A stretch of DNA of 64,000 nt from Gordionus sp. m RMFG-2023 (GCF_954871325.1 NC_088779.1:19346846-19410845); one strand, 5' to 3'; counted from the stretch's first letter, positions 46,928 to 60,588 are shown. Notes: a model not told the origin generated them from the sequence alone. Translations and numbers: made by a program.

Positions 46928-47503
46928 CCAAAAGTAGACAGGTTCACATACCTAGGCTCGATGCTATATCAAGAGGGAGGTTGCGCAAAAGAAGTCAATG
47001 CACGGATCCAAAGTATATCCGGTGTAATGTGCGACAAGAAGAGGCCAATATGGTTGAAAAGCAAGGCTTACAAATCCATCGTAAGACCGGTGTTACTCTA
47101 TGGAAGTGAAACATGGGCATTAAACGCTACGGAAGAAAAGTTATTACAAGCCACGGAGATGAGAATAATACGGTGGAACTTGGGGTATGCTAAACTCGAC
47201 CATATGACGAATGACTGTCTCAGAGCAAAAATGGGTATTCAACCTATGGCGGACTTGATTAACGAAAATAGGTTAAGGAGGTATGGTCATATACTAAGAA
47301 GGGAGACGAATGATGTAAATCGAAAAGTATAGGACATGGAGGTGCCGGGGAAGAGAGGAAGAGGACGACCTCGTGTTACGTGGAAAGGTCAAGTAGACAA
47401 AGTTATGATGACTAAGAAGATAAATCCGGACATGGCCCTTACTCGATCAAAATGGAAGAAACTTATCAAAACAAATCCCACGACTGTGGGATCATATGCA
47501 TGA
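46928..47503 (+). pseudogene. LINE (RTE/jockey-like) reverse transcriptase C-terminal remnant
   Basis: The frame encodes VDRFTYLGSMLYQEGG, SIVRPVLLYGSETWALN, RRYGHILRRE, GKRGRGRPRVTW and ends at a TGA at 47501. This is the thumb and downstream tail common to many animal LINE polymerases. One in-frame stop (47330-47332) interrupts it. The catalytic FADD part and the endonuclease are missing, so the copy is 5'-truncated. No poly-A or simple-repeat tail was fixed. Confidence 0.85.
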
Positions 47504-50500
47504 TAAAGAAAATTATGATTTGTGTGTTAGCTGAGTATTACATGTGGTAGGGTTAAAAATATTTATAAAATAACGGGAGAGCTTGCGGAATTGAAATATT
47601 CTTCGGTAGAATTAGTAACGTTCTTATATTTATTAAAAATTATTAATTGTATTTCATGATATTGCATATTTAAAAATTTAAATTAAAATATCCAAAATAA
47701 ATAAAGAACCAAACGAACAAAGTAATTTTTTTTTAGATGAATGCTGGCGAGATTATTTTTAAGAACTTTGGTCAGGCGAGCAAGTTTCCTTTTTTTTAAA
47801 AATTAACAAGAGGGTGTATTAATTCAAACCAAACCCATTGCAGACCCTGAGTTCCTCTTATTTTCTCTAGAGAACGTGCACAAACAACAATAATTTAAAT
47901 ACAATAATTTATTATTTATAATATATTTGGTAGATAAAAATAAAACCATTGAAACATGGCTTTAATTTAAAAATTTGTTATTTAATGGAAATAAAACAAA
48001 CCCCATGAGAATTTGTCTCTAATTACATAAACTGGATATTGATAAATTTATTTTGAATAATATTTCGAAAATGAAAGCTAATATTTTATAATTCATGTTC
48101 GCTTTTCTCCTCCAACTCAAATGCTTTAAGGAGTTTATTTAAAATTAACAAATATTTTTCTTCCATGACTAAGCCCAGATTGATTAAAATTATTATATTA
48201 TCCAATATAACATTAATAACCTCCTGCTTTAAGTTAAATATAACATTTTTAGTCCCTTATCATCTTTTTCAAATGTTAAGAGAAGAAGGTATATATCAAA
48301 TCAAAACTAGGAAGTGTAAACCGTTTATCAACTTTAAAAAAAATACTAGAACTGGAAAATAGCTGTTAGTGTTTCTTTCGGGCAAAATGTTTTGAAGAAT
48401 TTTATTTACAATAATTTCCCATTTGACTCAAGTATATTTCAAAAAATTTAAATAATGATTAAAAATAAACCTTTAAAATTTTTAATAAAAAAAATATATT
48501 TATAGAACCGACATATAAGATAAATAAATATTTTATATATTGGAATGGGGGGCAAGGTGCTTAGTACTACTACTAGAAAAAATTTTTATTTTGAGCACTC
48601 CTAAGTTAATTAAAGTGAATTCAAAGTGGGAAAAAATTTATCAGCAATAAAAATATCTAGTTGGACTTTTTTACATTGTTTTAAGAGCACCTTGTAAATA
48701 AAAATCTTCGCTTTTAATCATCCCTAAATAAAAATACATTGTTTTTATTTTACAAATATTTGAACACAATTCATCTTTTATTCAAAATAAAAATATTGAA
48801 ATGTACCTCCCCCTTCCCAAAATTATTTGTAAAAAAAAAATTTTTAGCCAAAAATAACGCTTAAAGGTTATCTTTTATGTTTTGATAAGTAGTCAAAACA
48901 TTATTTGATGAATACAAACAAATATAAACATTGATTTAATATATAAACTAAAGTAACTAGTTAAACTAGTTATTTCTGAAATATTATAACGAGTATTTGT
49001 AACTATTTATATTTTAAAGTAATTGTTACCTTTTAAAATATGTTAAATATTTTTGCATCTCATTCCTCATCTTAATATGATGATTTCCCAAATTTGAAAT
49101 TATTGTTTATTATATATATATAATATTATATAGATACACTAATGTCTCACATCTAGTGTCCTGTACTATGTTTGTTTAGAATATGAAAGATTATTTTGGA
49201 GAAAAACTGACACGTCTTTAAAACACTAATTTATAAAATAGTTTATTGTTAGAGCCAAATAAAATTTATTAATCCTTGAGTATACCATCGATTTACATTG
49301 TTAGAACAAAAAAACTTGGGAATATTTTGATCTAGTTATTTCAGTAATCTTTTTTTTACTAAACTATGTTTATACAAAATTTCATCCTTTTTATTGAATA
49401 AATAAGCATCTTTTGTTGGAAAGAAAAATGCAACTGTGAAATAAGCAAATTCATAGGGATATCTTTTGTCTATTAAATATTAAATAAAAAATTTAATTAT
49501 TGTAAGTTTTGAAAAGAATTTTAAGCGAAAAATATGAAATATATTAAAGACAATTCCAACCTTTTAAACAAATTTTCATATTTAAATCTTCAAAATTATA
49601 TTAACTAAATCTCTTATGAGAGAAATATAATGACAATTTAATAAAGGATGATATGCCCAACCAAACCATTCGCTTTTTTTTCTCCTAACTACTCAAAAGT
49701 TAATCCAATTTTTTAAAAAAATAAATATTATATTGTGATATTTTTTTCAGTGCAATTATTTTTTAAATTTAATTGTATTTTAAATTTCAATTCCCTTGAT
49801 TAAAATCTTGTAAATGACAAATTTATTTTATATAATAAAAAAAATATATGATGTGTTATATAAATAATTTATAAATAACTTGCAATGTAACGAGTTACTT
49901 CTGAAATATAACGGTAACTGGTTACCTTTTTAAAAATGCAACTAGTAAATATTGTAATTAGGTACAATAACTCCTGTCAACTAAAATTAAACCCGTTATA
50001 GGTATGGGGAGGAGATTATAAATATTAACGATTATTTAAAATATCCGTGAAAAGAGTTGTAAGTGGGTATGGGACAAACCCCTACTCCCCAAAATCTCCC
50101 CTTGGAAAGATGTAATACTCTTATGCGCATTAATACACAATTATTTTGGAACAAAGACTTTTAACTATATCATTATCATGCATTCTAGATTATATCTTAT
50201 AAAATACATCACGAGCTATTAATCATAAACAGAAGAAAACACATTTTAAATAGATTAAATTTCCTCTCTTATATTGATAAACCAAGGTGGCATTGACAGG
50301 GTATTTTTTTACACATGCCATTAATGACATTAATACCCTCTTATTATGTATACTACCTCAATCACGATGCAACATTTTAAAATAACCTATAACCTAGCCA
50401 TACCTCCTCAATAAGTATTTTTACCAATAGATCAATTCTCATGAGAATGTTGAATTCCATTTTAAAGCAACCGAAAAATTCAATTTTGAACACGATCTTC

Positions 50501-53500
50501 TCAAATATTTAAAAAATTATATATGGTCGTATATAATAATACCATAATTATGAGATTTAAGATTTTCCTTTCCAACTCTGCTTAGTTTAGAACCTATAAG
50601 CTCTTTAAAAATGAAAGATTTAAAATGCATATTATTAAATTTTAAATATCTCTTGAAAATAATTGACGATTTAATTATTACATATATAGTTATAGTTTAA
50701 TAATAGCTCATGTAGCATTTTAAGGATAAAGGGTGCACATCAGTGTGAAAGACTTGAAAAGCCAAATAAAAAATCTACAAATAAACAATATAGTAATAAA
50801 CACATTTATCCAGTAGAAGACTTCTGAATCATCGTTCCGAGCTTGAATTCCATCAATATTCATTGATGCATTTTTCTGATTGCTAAAGGGATGTGTATTT
50901 TGATTTGCTAGGTTTACAGGTCATTAGTGTTATTCATATCTATTGCCATTATATGTTTCACTTGAAAACAAACATATTTCATAATTTCTTGATTAGTGCT
51001 AATCTCATATTTGTTATTTTCAGGCTCGTCCGCAGTAGGGGGGGGGGGTGGGTGGGGGATGAGAGCTATAATATTTTTTAAATATTACTGTTTTATGATT
51101 TAAATAAATATTCTTATTATTTATAGTATATAAACTCTAATAAATCTAAAGACAATAATAAAATAGAATGTACAAAATATGTGAAATATTTTTAAAAATA
51201 ACAAATATAAAAAACTATATAATGAGCAAATTTGGTACAAAGCGAGAAGAAAATTAGAAGTAAAGATTCTAAGATAGCTCTCTACCATTGAAACTAATCT
51301 TGTTCGCTTTAATGATGACTATTATTTTATAAAAACCATCCCTACCTATTATCACATATATATTCCAATTTATATTTATCACATGCAGAGCAATTGAAAT
51401 TTTAAAGGCGCGCAAATAGAGATGAGGAAGTGGTTAATTCCCTTCCCCCTCTCTTGGTCGCGTAAATATTAGTCTAAGCTAATTTAAAAGAAAAATAAGT
51501 AAAGGTTAATAATTTTATAATAACGACTAGAATTCAAAATACTTAGAAAAAAGGACATTTTTATAGAAGTGAAAACTCAAAATTATTTTTATAAAGATAT
51601 AACATAATTAAAAGTCAGGATAATAAAATTTATGGCTGAAACCTTCATCCCATAGCCCCCCCCCCCCATACGAAATCCTGGAAAGGCCTATAAAATTCCC
51701 ATTATCGGAATAACCTTGAATTTTTATGAATAATATATATATTCTAATTATATGAATAAATCGATTAAAGAATGAAAACATTATTATTTTATGAATAATT
51801 CCCATTATTCATATTCGATTTGAATAGCTACGAATAATTCGTTTTAGGTGAACTCGCTATAACGAAATGAAAAAAAAAAGAAATAACAAGAATATTTTAT
51901 TTGTAAAATTTTTCAAAAAAAATGTAAAAAGTTTTAATCTTACGCTGTCCTCTTCTTAACGCAATTACCTATAAAACAATAAAATAATCCTTACCACTCC
52001 CTCCATATTTAATGACGATGTTGCTTAAGGGTAACTGTTATTTTTTAAATATCGCTCTCCGGTAAAATTTATGAAAATGTAGTTAGAATAATGTGACAAA
52101 TTGCAGTTATAAATTTTTAGCAGCATTTGAGGAAAAGACTAGTTTTCCTATTTTTTTCAAGTCTGTACATTATGGAAGACTTTAATGAAGAAATTATTAA
52201 AATGATGTATGACAAAATATTATAAGATATAATGGTTACGTGTAAGATAATGAATTGAGACAAAAAATAGAAATTAGAGAAAAGTTTTTGAATATATATT
52301 AGGAAATTATCATTTCTTTAATATTATAATTTTATATTTTTTTGACATAGACTATACGATAATATATAATAAATAATAAATAACAAATTTATTGCTAAAA
52401 AGGAAAATGTGGGTTTATTTTAGTTTAGGAAGCTTTTAGAACTTCGTTGCATAATTATTATTTATCTTCTGATTTATAATATTTAAGATATAACAAAATA
52501 TTATTTTTTAATATAATATAATATCCAATAAACAAATGGCTCCTATATATTTTTAATCTAAACTATATAGCAGTGGCAAGGTGTTTCCATTTTGGTTTTT
52601 ATTTAAAACGATTTAGTTCCATTTCAATTATTATCGAAAATATTTATTTAGATTTTGCCCGGTTTAAAATAGAATCGGTTCTTACATCCAGTTTTTATCA
52701 GTTTAATTTAAAATTAATTATTATAAATTCAATAATCTAATAAAAAATAAAACTAAATTAAAATTAAGAAAATATTGAATCATTCTATTATAAACCAAAT
52801 AAAAATAATGGAATAAATAATATAATATAACATAAATTAAAATAAATAAAACAAGGTGTTGGACACTCTTTTTAATATTTTATTATAACTGTTTAGAAGA
52901 TTATGATAATTTATTATGGCGTTTCGGCTCGACACTTTGAACAATCATAAAATCAAGGCCTTGATAATTCCTATCGATTAATAATCAGACAAAAGCACAC
53001 CCAGGAGAGACAAAAATGTGCCCAGCATTTTAAGAGTTTCTTTAGCATGCATATAAAAAAAGTCATAATAGACATGTCTAAATGATAAAAATTAGAGACG
53101 CCGCATAATCAAACAAGTTATATAAGAGAGATTCTATCGATTATCGATGTTAGATTACAAGTATAACTTATACGTAGGTCATTGGAAATATAAAATAGAG
53201 TATAATTTTTGACTTTCCTTAAAGGTAAACATAATTTCTTTCATAAAGAATACTCAATAATTGTCCACGTGAATGAGAACCGATAAATAGATTATAGTCG
53301 GTATAATGTGTCAACTCAGTTTTTGAACATAATAATCAAAGTAACTTTAAAATTATATAATTATTATTAAATTGTATTACAAATAATAGTAATGAACAAT
53401 TTATTTAAATGTTTTGATTTATAAATTTATCTCAAATTTTTTTTCTATGAGATGATGATAATTATATACTATAACAATATTTCTTTTAAATATAATATAT

Positions 53501-54438
53501 CTTTAAATGTATATCGCCTTATTAAATTTATAATTTAGGTCATAGAAAACTATTTCTTGTTTTTAATATGTGAAACAATTATGCTATATTTATTATATAA
53601 ATCTCATTACACAAATTCGGAGGAAAGAAAGAAAATTTAAATAGTTTTTTTCACATGTATATAAAATATAAACTTTTTTCACAAATTTGATATAGATAGG
53701 CAAAGTTGCACTGCATTATCAATTGTAATATCCCTTTGGATTTGAATTTTTTTTCTATTCATTCAATACATAGGCGTAGTCAGTAGGTAGGTTTTCCACA
53801 TACATTTTGTTGGAGATCTTTAAGATCACCTATTGCATGTCTTTGGATATGTTACATTCATTTTTAAATAATAGTTTTGATCAATCACTTTTTTTAATTA
53901 AAAATTTTGAATCATAGTCATTATTTTAAAAAAATTATGAACTTTTCCTTATTATTCTTTCAAATTAATGGTAATATATTCTTTTATACATTTTTTGAGA
54001 GAAAGAGTGTTAAGAGATGGGTATTGGGGAAAGGGGGCTCTTATTAGATTAAAATGATAACCCCCCCCCCCCACCAGGCCTATGAGTCAATATGACAAAA
54101 ATTAGATGAATAAATAAGTATATATTACGTCAATTATTAGAATAGGTCTATTAATTGCAAAATAAGTAAAAATTAAGGAAAAGTTTAAAACAGGGAAAGT
54201 TATGTAATAAAAATTGTTTATCATTATTTTTAAAAAGTAAGTGTTTTTTTATAATTCTTCGTAAAACTTTTCTTATATCTTAGACTACTTACATATTCTT
54301 GAAATAACAATGAAAAAGTCACAAAATCTGTACTTTTTAAATATGCAAACATTCTACACAAAAAATTTAATCGTATATAAAAAATAATTTATAAAATTTT
54401 AAAGATTTTTATAATTATACTTAATATTCCTATTCGTC
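47504..54438. other. 6.9-kb gene-poor AT-rich stretch
   Basis: I find no exon I can support. Scraps include G or C runs at about 51038, 51658 and 54061, which resemble the G-run ends of the hAT at 57671-59197, and an ATTCGTTTTAGGTG end at about 51800-51850 from the family of 18869-20006. The frame at 48165-48362 begins with a hydrophobic stretch but has no supporting evidence. Confidence 0.45.
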
Positions 54439-55690
54439 CAAAAGCATAACCAATGGGGTGGGGGGGATCCCCCCCCATCTCAATTGTGAAGGTTTTCATA
54501 AATATCAATTTAATCTAATATTTTACTCCCATCCCCACCCCAAACCTAGTCAAAATTTTGCAAATATTTGAATATCAATTTTCCTACATAGAACTTATAT
54601 TTTTTAAAAATAAATTTTAAAAATTTATTTACTTGATTTTATTGATGATAAAAAAAATATTACATCATAGATGATATACAAATATTAGAAGAATTTTTAC
54701 AGTTTATACCATTGTGGATATGAGAGGGGAGACCCTCGCCCAAACTATGTTGTTAAATTTAGGGAAAAGCTAAATATAAATTTAATACGAGGACAAGGTT
54801 ATGATGGTCAAAGCACATATTTTAAATACACAATGCCATGGCTTTTAACTTCTAAAATAAAATTAATATAATATATTTTTAGCCATTATATCCAAAATTT
54901 ATTTTTTTAAATTTCCAAAAGGGATGTCAAATCGAACTATATCAATGAACGAAGAACTATATCAATGAATGAACCAGAGACCTATCATTAAAAATTAAAA
55001 AATATGTGCCCCACACGAGTTTCGGGCATTTATAGAATGGAAGAAATAATCAGAATATCTTTACATGAAATTACTTGGCAAGATAGTAATATGTCTTCAG
55101 AAGCGATATCATTATTAAATTCAACAGAATAGAGTATTCTTTGAGACCGCTCTGCAGCCTTATCCATGTGTTATTGCACTTAAGATTCCCTGCCTATTCT
55201 CAATACATTATTAATTATTTTAGCCACCTTACCAATTAGTACCTACTAATGAGGTCTTTTACTTTAAAAAGATTAAAAATCTATTAAAGATATATAACCG
55301 GCGAAAAACGTTTAAATGGATTAGCCATATTAAATATTTATAAGGAGATTTTCTAGATAAAAATTTGATTCTAGATGAATTAGCAAAATCTCAGAGAAAA
55401 GTAGATCTCTCTTTATAAATTCAAATCAAAAAATGAGTTTATCTTTGCTGCTAGTTGCATAAATAAATTATTTTCCTATAGCACACTATTTTGTAGAATT
55501 TTACAAAAACCAAATTTAGATTTGGTTCAGATTATTGATTTGGCGGAAAATATATATGAAAAGATCGATACAATAAGAATGAATGTAGATGAATATTTTC
55601 ATAATATTTAACTAGACTCGAAAGCTAAATCTTATGATATAACACTATTTTCGTCTAGCACCTAGGTAATTATTGAGATGTAATATATAT

Positions 55691-56660
55691 TAGAGACCTG
55701 CAGGCCCGGCCCTAAGCCCGGCCCGGGAACCAGGGCCGGGCAGTATTTAATTTTTTTTAATATACCCGGGCCGGACCTGGAAAATCCTGAAAATTTTTTT
55801 AAAAAAAATACCAGGGCTGGGCCGTATTTTTTAAAAAAATTTATAGAACATGAATTATTACATTCGTCAATTAGATATGTTTATAATGATTATATATAGT
55901 TATTATTAATATAATGTTTGGTGAAAGTTAACACTAGCTAACACTCATAGTATCTATTACATAATAAAATTATAGTTTTCCTGCCATGGAATAAATACGC
56001 AAAGGATTAAATACATTATTATATAATATATAATTATGTTATATTTTTTATTAATTAAAATATCATTTTTATTTTTTTTATAAATACATAGTATATTCTC
56101 AAAATATTATTTACACAAATTTTTTATAGTATCAATTTGTAATATACTAAATATCTGTTTAGAATAAAAAAAGTGTTGTTAAACGGCTCGGCCGATTTTT
56201 AAAAACGGCTAACTCAGTGTTTTATCCAGAAAAAAATTATGCAAGCCTGAAAATTTTGTTCATAGAAGGAGCAAAGGTCTAGACATATAGTATCGAAATT
56301 TCGAGGCTTAGTCAATATTTTTCTGGCGAAAATATTGAGTTAGCCATTTTTAAAAATCGGCTCAAAACGAGCCGTTTAACAACATTAGCTAATTTACTTG
56401 CTTATTAATGATAATACTCGCCGAAAAATATGATAAAATACGAATTAATGAATTTTTTGTATATACCAGGTCGAATATAATTTTAAAAAATTCCGAGCCG
56501 GGACTAAAAAAAATTTTTTTTTTAATATTCGGGCCGGGCCTAAAATTTTTAAAGCTGGGCCGGGTCGTAAAAAATTTTTGAAAAAAAATCCGGGCCGGGC
56601 CGAAATTTTTTTAATCTGGGCCGGGCCAGGCCATACAAATGGCACCTCTGCAGGTCTCTG
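55691..56660. mobile_element. non-autonomous hAT nested in the + hAT copy
   Basis: Ends TAGAGACCTGCAGG and CCTGCAGGTCTCTG, exact 8-bp duplication ATATATAT (55683-55690, 56661-56668). Dense GGGCCGGGCC subterminal repeats at both sides. A TAGTGTTGTTAAAC-family element (56171-56386) has inserted into it, making a third level. Confidence 0.85.
56171..56386. mobile_element. short inverted-repeat element nested in 55691-56660
   Basis: AAGTGTTGTTAAACGGCTCG and GAGCCGTTTAACAACATTA are nearly perfect inverted ends; the inner block (AATTTCGAGGCTTAG) matches the copies around PREB. Confidence 0.75.
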
Positions 56661-56899
56661 ATATATATGTTGACTCAATTGAAGAATATTATAAAATATC
56701 CATTTTCATCCCATTCTTAGATATTTTATTGCAGATAAAAGTACGATTTTTAAATAAAAAAACAAGTCTTTAGCAATCTTCAAATTTTATTACCTAAAGA
56801 CCCTTCTTCGTTTTCTGATGCCGATATTCGTAAAATTAAATATTTAGCAAAATTTTATTCCTATGATGTTGATATTGAAATCAATCCAGTAATTTCTAA

Positions 56900-57127
56900 T
56901 TGTGGTATAAATATTTACTACGTTTGGTTATTTTACCTGAGCATGCTATTGATGAGTTCAATCGGTGTAAGGAAACCTTGGCTCAATTTTCAAATATTTT
57001 GACGTTGTTTTATATTCTTACATGTTTGCCTATTACAACATGTACGAATGAAAGGACCTTTTCCATCTTGAGAAGATTGAAAGCTTATTTACAAAATACT
57101 ACTTTCGTGTCTCGGCTAAAGGGTTAG
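56900..57127 (+). pseudogene. hAT transposase C-terminal fragment
   Basis: The frame has CKETLAQFSNILTLFYILT, then PITTCTNERTFSILRRLKAYL, the dimerisation tail typical of ZMYM1/ZMYM6-related hAT transposases, and ends early. It is the end of the interrupted copy 54439-57529; the counterpart in the minus copy is at about 58160-58370. Confidence 0.8.
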
Positions 57128-57670
57128 CTCTGTTAAATATCCACAGAGATTTGGTTCCAACGACAAGAAATTCTTGATGAATTGGCAAATTTCCCATGAA
57201 GAAAAATCACATTATAATTATAGTATGTAATAAAAAATTTGTACAATATTATATTTGACAGGAAGTTATAAAAATTTGTTTTTAAAATATTTTCTAGTCA
57301 GTATTTTATAGACACTACAATTAGTATTTTCAATAAAAAAATCTGATTCTTCTTATATTGTATTAAAAGTTAAGCTGAGGCTAGTTTTAAAATTTAATAG
57401 AATAGCTCAAACTTATGACCCGGCCGAAGGCCTAGAAAAAGCTGGCCGAAGGACAGCTAAGGAGAGTTTGGAGGACAAAGCCCCAAGTAAAAATTTCCCC
57501 CCTTTATAAAAATCCTGGATACGCCACTGATTTTATTTTTCTTATATTTAAAAAAAAATTGTAATATTATTAGGGGGGATTAATTTTTTTAACTAATATT
57601 ATATGAACTCATCTTGCCAAGGTTATAATGAGTGAAGTGCGAAATTGTTTGAGATCTAAGGTGCTCAGAT

Positions 57671-59197
57671 CAGTGGCGTATCCAGGATTTTCTTATAGGG
57701 GGGGGGGAATTTTTGGGGGCTTCGCCCCCAAATCCCTTTTACCTGGCCTTCGGCCAGCTTTTCCCTGGCCTTCGGCCGGGTCTTATTTAGCTATTCTATT
57801 AAATTATTCATAATTTAATAATAATTATATTTCTATTTTTAACTATTATTTACTAATTCGTGCTTATGGATAGGATATTACAAGCCTATTTTTTATTACA
57901 AGTTAGGTATATAATATTTATTAAAGTTTTTTTAAATGTAAAAATGAAATAAAGTGTAATTTTTTTCTAAAATTTGCTTTAAAAACTAGCTTCAGCTTAA
58001 ATTCTCATACAATATAAGTAGAATATAATTTTTTTATTGAAAATACTAATAGTAGTGTGTATAAAATATTGACTAGAAAATAATTAAATTAACAAGTTTT
58101 TTTAACTTCTTATCAAATACAAGATTTTTAATTATTTCATTTGTCGTTGGAACTAAATCTCTGTGTATATTTAACAGAGCTAACCCATTTAGCCGAGATT
58201 CAGTAATGTTTTCAACCTTCTCAAGTTGGAAAAAGTCCTTTCATTCGTACATGTTGTAATAGGCAAACATGCAAGAATATAAAACAACTTCGAAATATTA
58301 GGAAATTGAGCCAAGGTTTCTTTACACCGATTGAGCGCATCAATAGCATGCTCAGGTAAAATAGCTAAACGTATAAATATTTATACCACAATTCGAATTC
58401 ACTGATTAAATTTATTTCAGTATCAATCTCATAGGAATAAAATTTTTCTAAATATTTAATTTTACCAATAGTGGCATTAGAAAATGAAGAAGTATCTTTG
58501 GGTAATAAAACTTGAAGATTGCTGAAGACTTGTTTTTTATCTAAAAACCGTACTTTTATTTGCGATAAAAAAGTATCTAAGAATGGGATGAAAATGGATA
58601 TTTTATAATATTCTTCAATTGAGCCAATATTTATTTTCATCTCAATAATGGCCTAGGTGCTAGACGAGGTTTAATTAGTGTTATATCATAAAATTTAGTC
58701 TTCGATTCAACGTATAGATAAATATTATAAAAATATTTATCTACATTCATTCTTATTATATCTACCTATTCAAGTATATTTTCCGCCAAATCAATAACCT
58801 GAACCAAATCTAAATTTGGTTTTTGTAAATTTCTACAAAGTAGTGAGCTAAAATAATTTATTGATGCAACTAGCAGCAATGATAAACTCTGATTGATCAA
58901 TTGAATTCAATAATGATATCGCTGCTGACGACACATTACTTTTTTTCATGCTCAGCCTTATTTATAAATTATCGTTTGATTTCAATCTCTTTGACTAAAT
59001 ATTTTTCCATTTTATTAATATTTTTGAATAATATGTTGGAAAATTGATATTCAAATATTTGTAAAATTTTGATTGGTGGGGGGGGGGGGGGGGGGGGTAA
59101 AATTTTTATTAGATTAAAATGATATTTATGAAAATAGTCAAATTTGCGATGGGGGGGAGGGGAATTTCCCCCTTTCCCCCCATTGGTTACGCGCCTG
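57671..59197 (-). mobile_element. hAT element (same family), - orientation
   Basis: Exact 8-bp duplication GCTCAGAT (57663-57670, 59198-59205) flanks ends CAGTGGCGTATCCAGG and CCATTGGTTACGCGCCTG. The left end carries repeated GGCCTTCGGCC hairpins, the right a long G run (59078-59098). Transposase remnants run on the minus strand (58365-58640 and around), with several breaks. It is tail-to-tail with 54439-57529. Confidence 0.85.
58365..58640 (-). pseudogene. hAT transposase fragment
   Basis: IFIPFLDTFLSQIKVRFLDK and LQVLLPKD are characteristic of the ZMYM1-like hAT transposase region before the dimerisation tail. The frame ends where the C-terminal tail should follow (about 58160-58370, shifted). 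Fragment of 57671-59197. Confidence 0.75.
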
Positions 59198-59205
59198 GCT
59201 CAGAT

Positions 59206-60218
59206 TATTTCTAGAGAGAAGTGGACAAGTTTTGTTGTACTGTAAATAATATTAATTACACGGCATAAATCACTTGAACATTAATTTTGATTATGAAAAT
59301 TAAATATTCATATTTATTTATTCAATATTGTTCTTGCATGATTAACATCAAAAAAATTATTTTATTATATGCAAATTTGATTAAACGAATATTAAATAGA
59401 ACTATTCCCGCGGCTTTTTAATAATATAATCATTGAAAGATAATATTGAAAGGTAAGAAAAGAAGAGGTTAAAAATGGTCTACAACACCTTTTTTTATTA
59501 CACTTTTTTTTTATTTGTATAATCATTTGAATTTAAGAAATATTTCTAATTTTTCTCTGCTAATTGAGTGAGAGGATTTTTATTAAATTGGCTAACTTTC
59601 AAGTTAATTAATAGATGTAGCGGCATATAAATTAACTTTAATTTTAAAAATAATTTATTAACCATTTTTAATTATTTTAAAAAAATTAGTTGTTAACGGT
59701 TTGTTTATGTCCCTTTTCATATTTATTGCTTTTTTTCCAATTATTTATTACAATTTAATTTTAAACTATGATGAAGCATTAAATGTTAAGTTTAAGAAAT
59801 CTCAAAATATTTAATCATTTTAAAATCTCACCTGGGGAACAGGCAATGCTTCATTGTTTAAAAGTCAGTCACGTCGACAACAGGTATATTTGATTAAATT
59901 AATATGAAGTTCTTTTATATATCTTATGTTTGTTTTTTTTGCATATTTTTAATTAGCTAGATAATATTTAGCAATGTAAGCAACTCCCGTTCCTTGTGAG
60001 AAATTGTTCTAAAGAAAGTATCTTAATCACTAAGAAGAGAAATATAAGCAAAAGTGATACAATCTATCATGATTTTTCATATTTTATTTTCCTATATTTG
60101 CAAATAAATAAAAATTTTAATTTTATATAAAAATGTTTTGTTTATAATAGGCAGCATTCAATACCCTTCAAAAATAGGTCCGGACCTAGTCCGAATAAGT
60201 CTTTATATGTTATTTAAG
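59206..60218. other. AT-rich DNA without recognisable features
   Basis: No exon, RNA gene or repeat that I can support. Confidence 0.45.
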
Positions 60219-60580
60219 CAGTGGCGTAGCTACGGGGGTGGTTTTCGGGTTTGGACCCCTCCCAGAGCTTTTTTTAGATTATACGTTCAAAAGACTTAAA
60301 AGTGATTTTATATCAATTAAATTACTATTGAAATTATTCTGGATAGTATTATTATAAAGTCATTGAGAATAATCTACTAAATTATAGTAACATATTATTG
60401 ATGCATTTAAAAAATATATTTATTATATATTATCGAAGATATGGTTATGATTTGTAAGATAAACCCGCCCGAAGGCCGGGCAAAAGGGCCGAAGGCCCGT
60501 TAAAGGGGGTCTGGGGGCGAAGTCCCCTAGCTTTTATATGTATGGACCCCCTCTAAGGAAAATTTCTAGCTACGCCACTG
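60219..60580. mobile_element. CAGTGGCGTAGCTA-type hAT MITE, reversed copy
   Basis: Ends CAGTGGCGTAGCTACGG and TTCTAGCTACGCCACTG with exact 8-bp duplication TATTTAAG (60211-60218, 60581-60588). The interior matches 32488-32889 in the opposite direction, including the GGCCTTCGGCC-type GC block near 60465-60500. 362 bp, non-coding. Confidence 0.88.
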
Positions 60581-60588
60581 TATTTAAG

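Larger units (their letters stand above)
54439..57529 (+). mobile_element. hAT element (ZMYM-like transposase type), interrupted, + orientation
   Basis: The right end is CCTGGATACGCCACTG; the left end CAAAAGCATAACCAATGG is a worn version of CAGGCGCGTAACCAATGG at the far end of 57671-59197. The body aligns with that copy in reverse. Two extra blocks interrupt it: about 55135-55425, which carries a second C-terminal hAT scrap (TGEKRLNGLAILNIYKE), and the element 55691-56660. 56900-57127 holds the transposase tail. No target duplication was found. Confidence 0.7.

Noticed and set aside
48165-48362. Small frame with a signal-peptide-like start, possible secreted peptide precursor
   Set aside because: 65 codons in AT-rich DNA with no homology, no repeated peptide units and no splice or promoter support.
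57628-57813. Plus-strand frame at the left end of the - hAT
   Set aside because: Made of terminal inverted repeat, G run and GGCCTTCGGCC repeats; not a gene.
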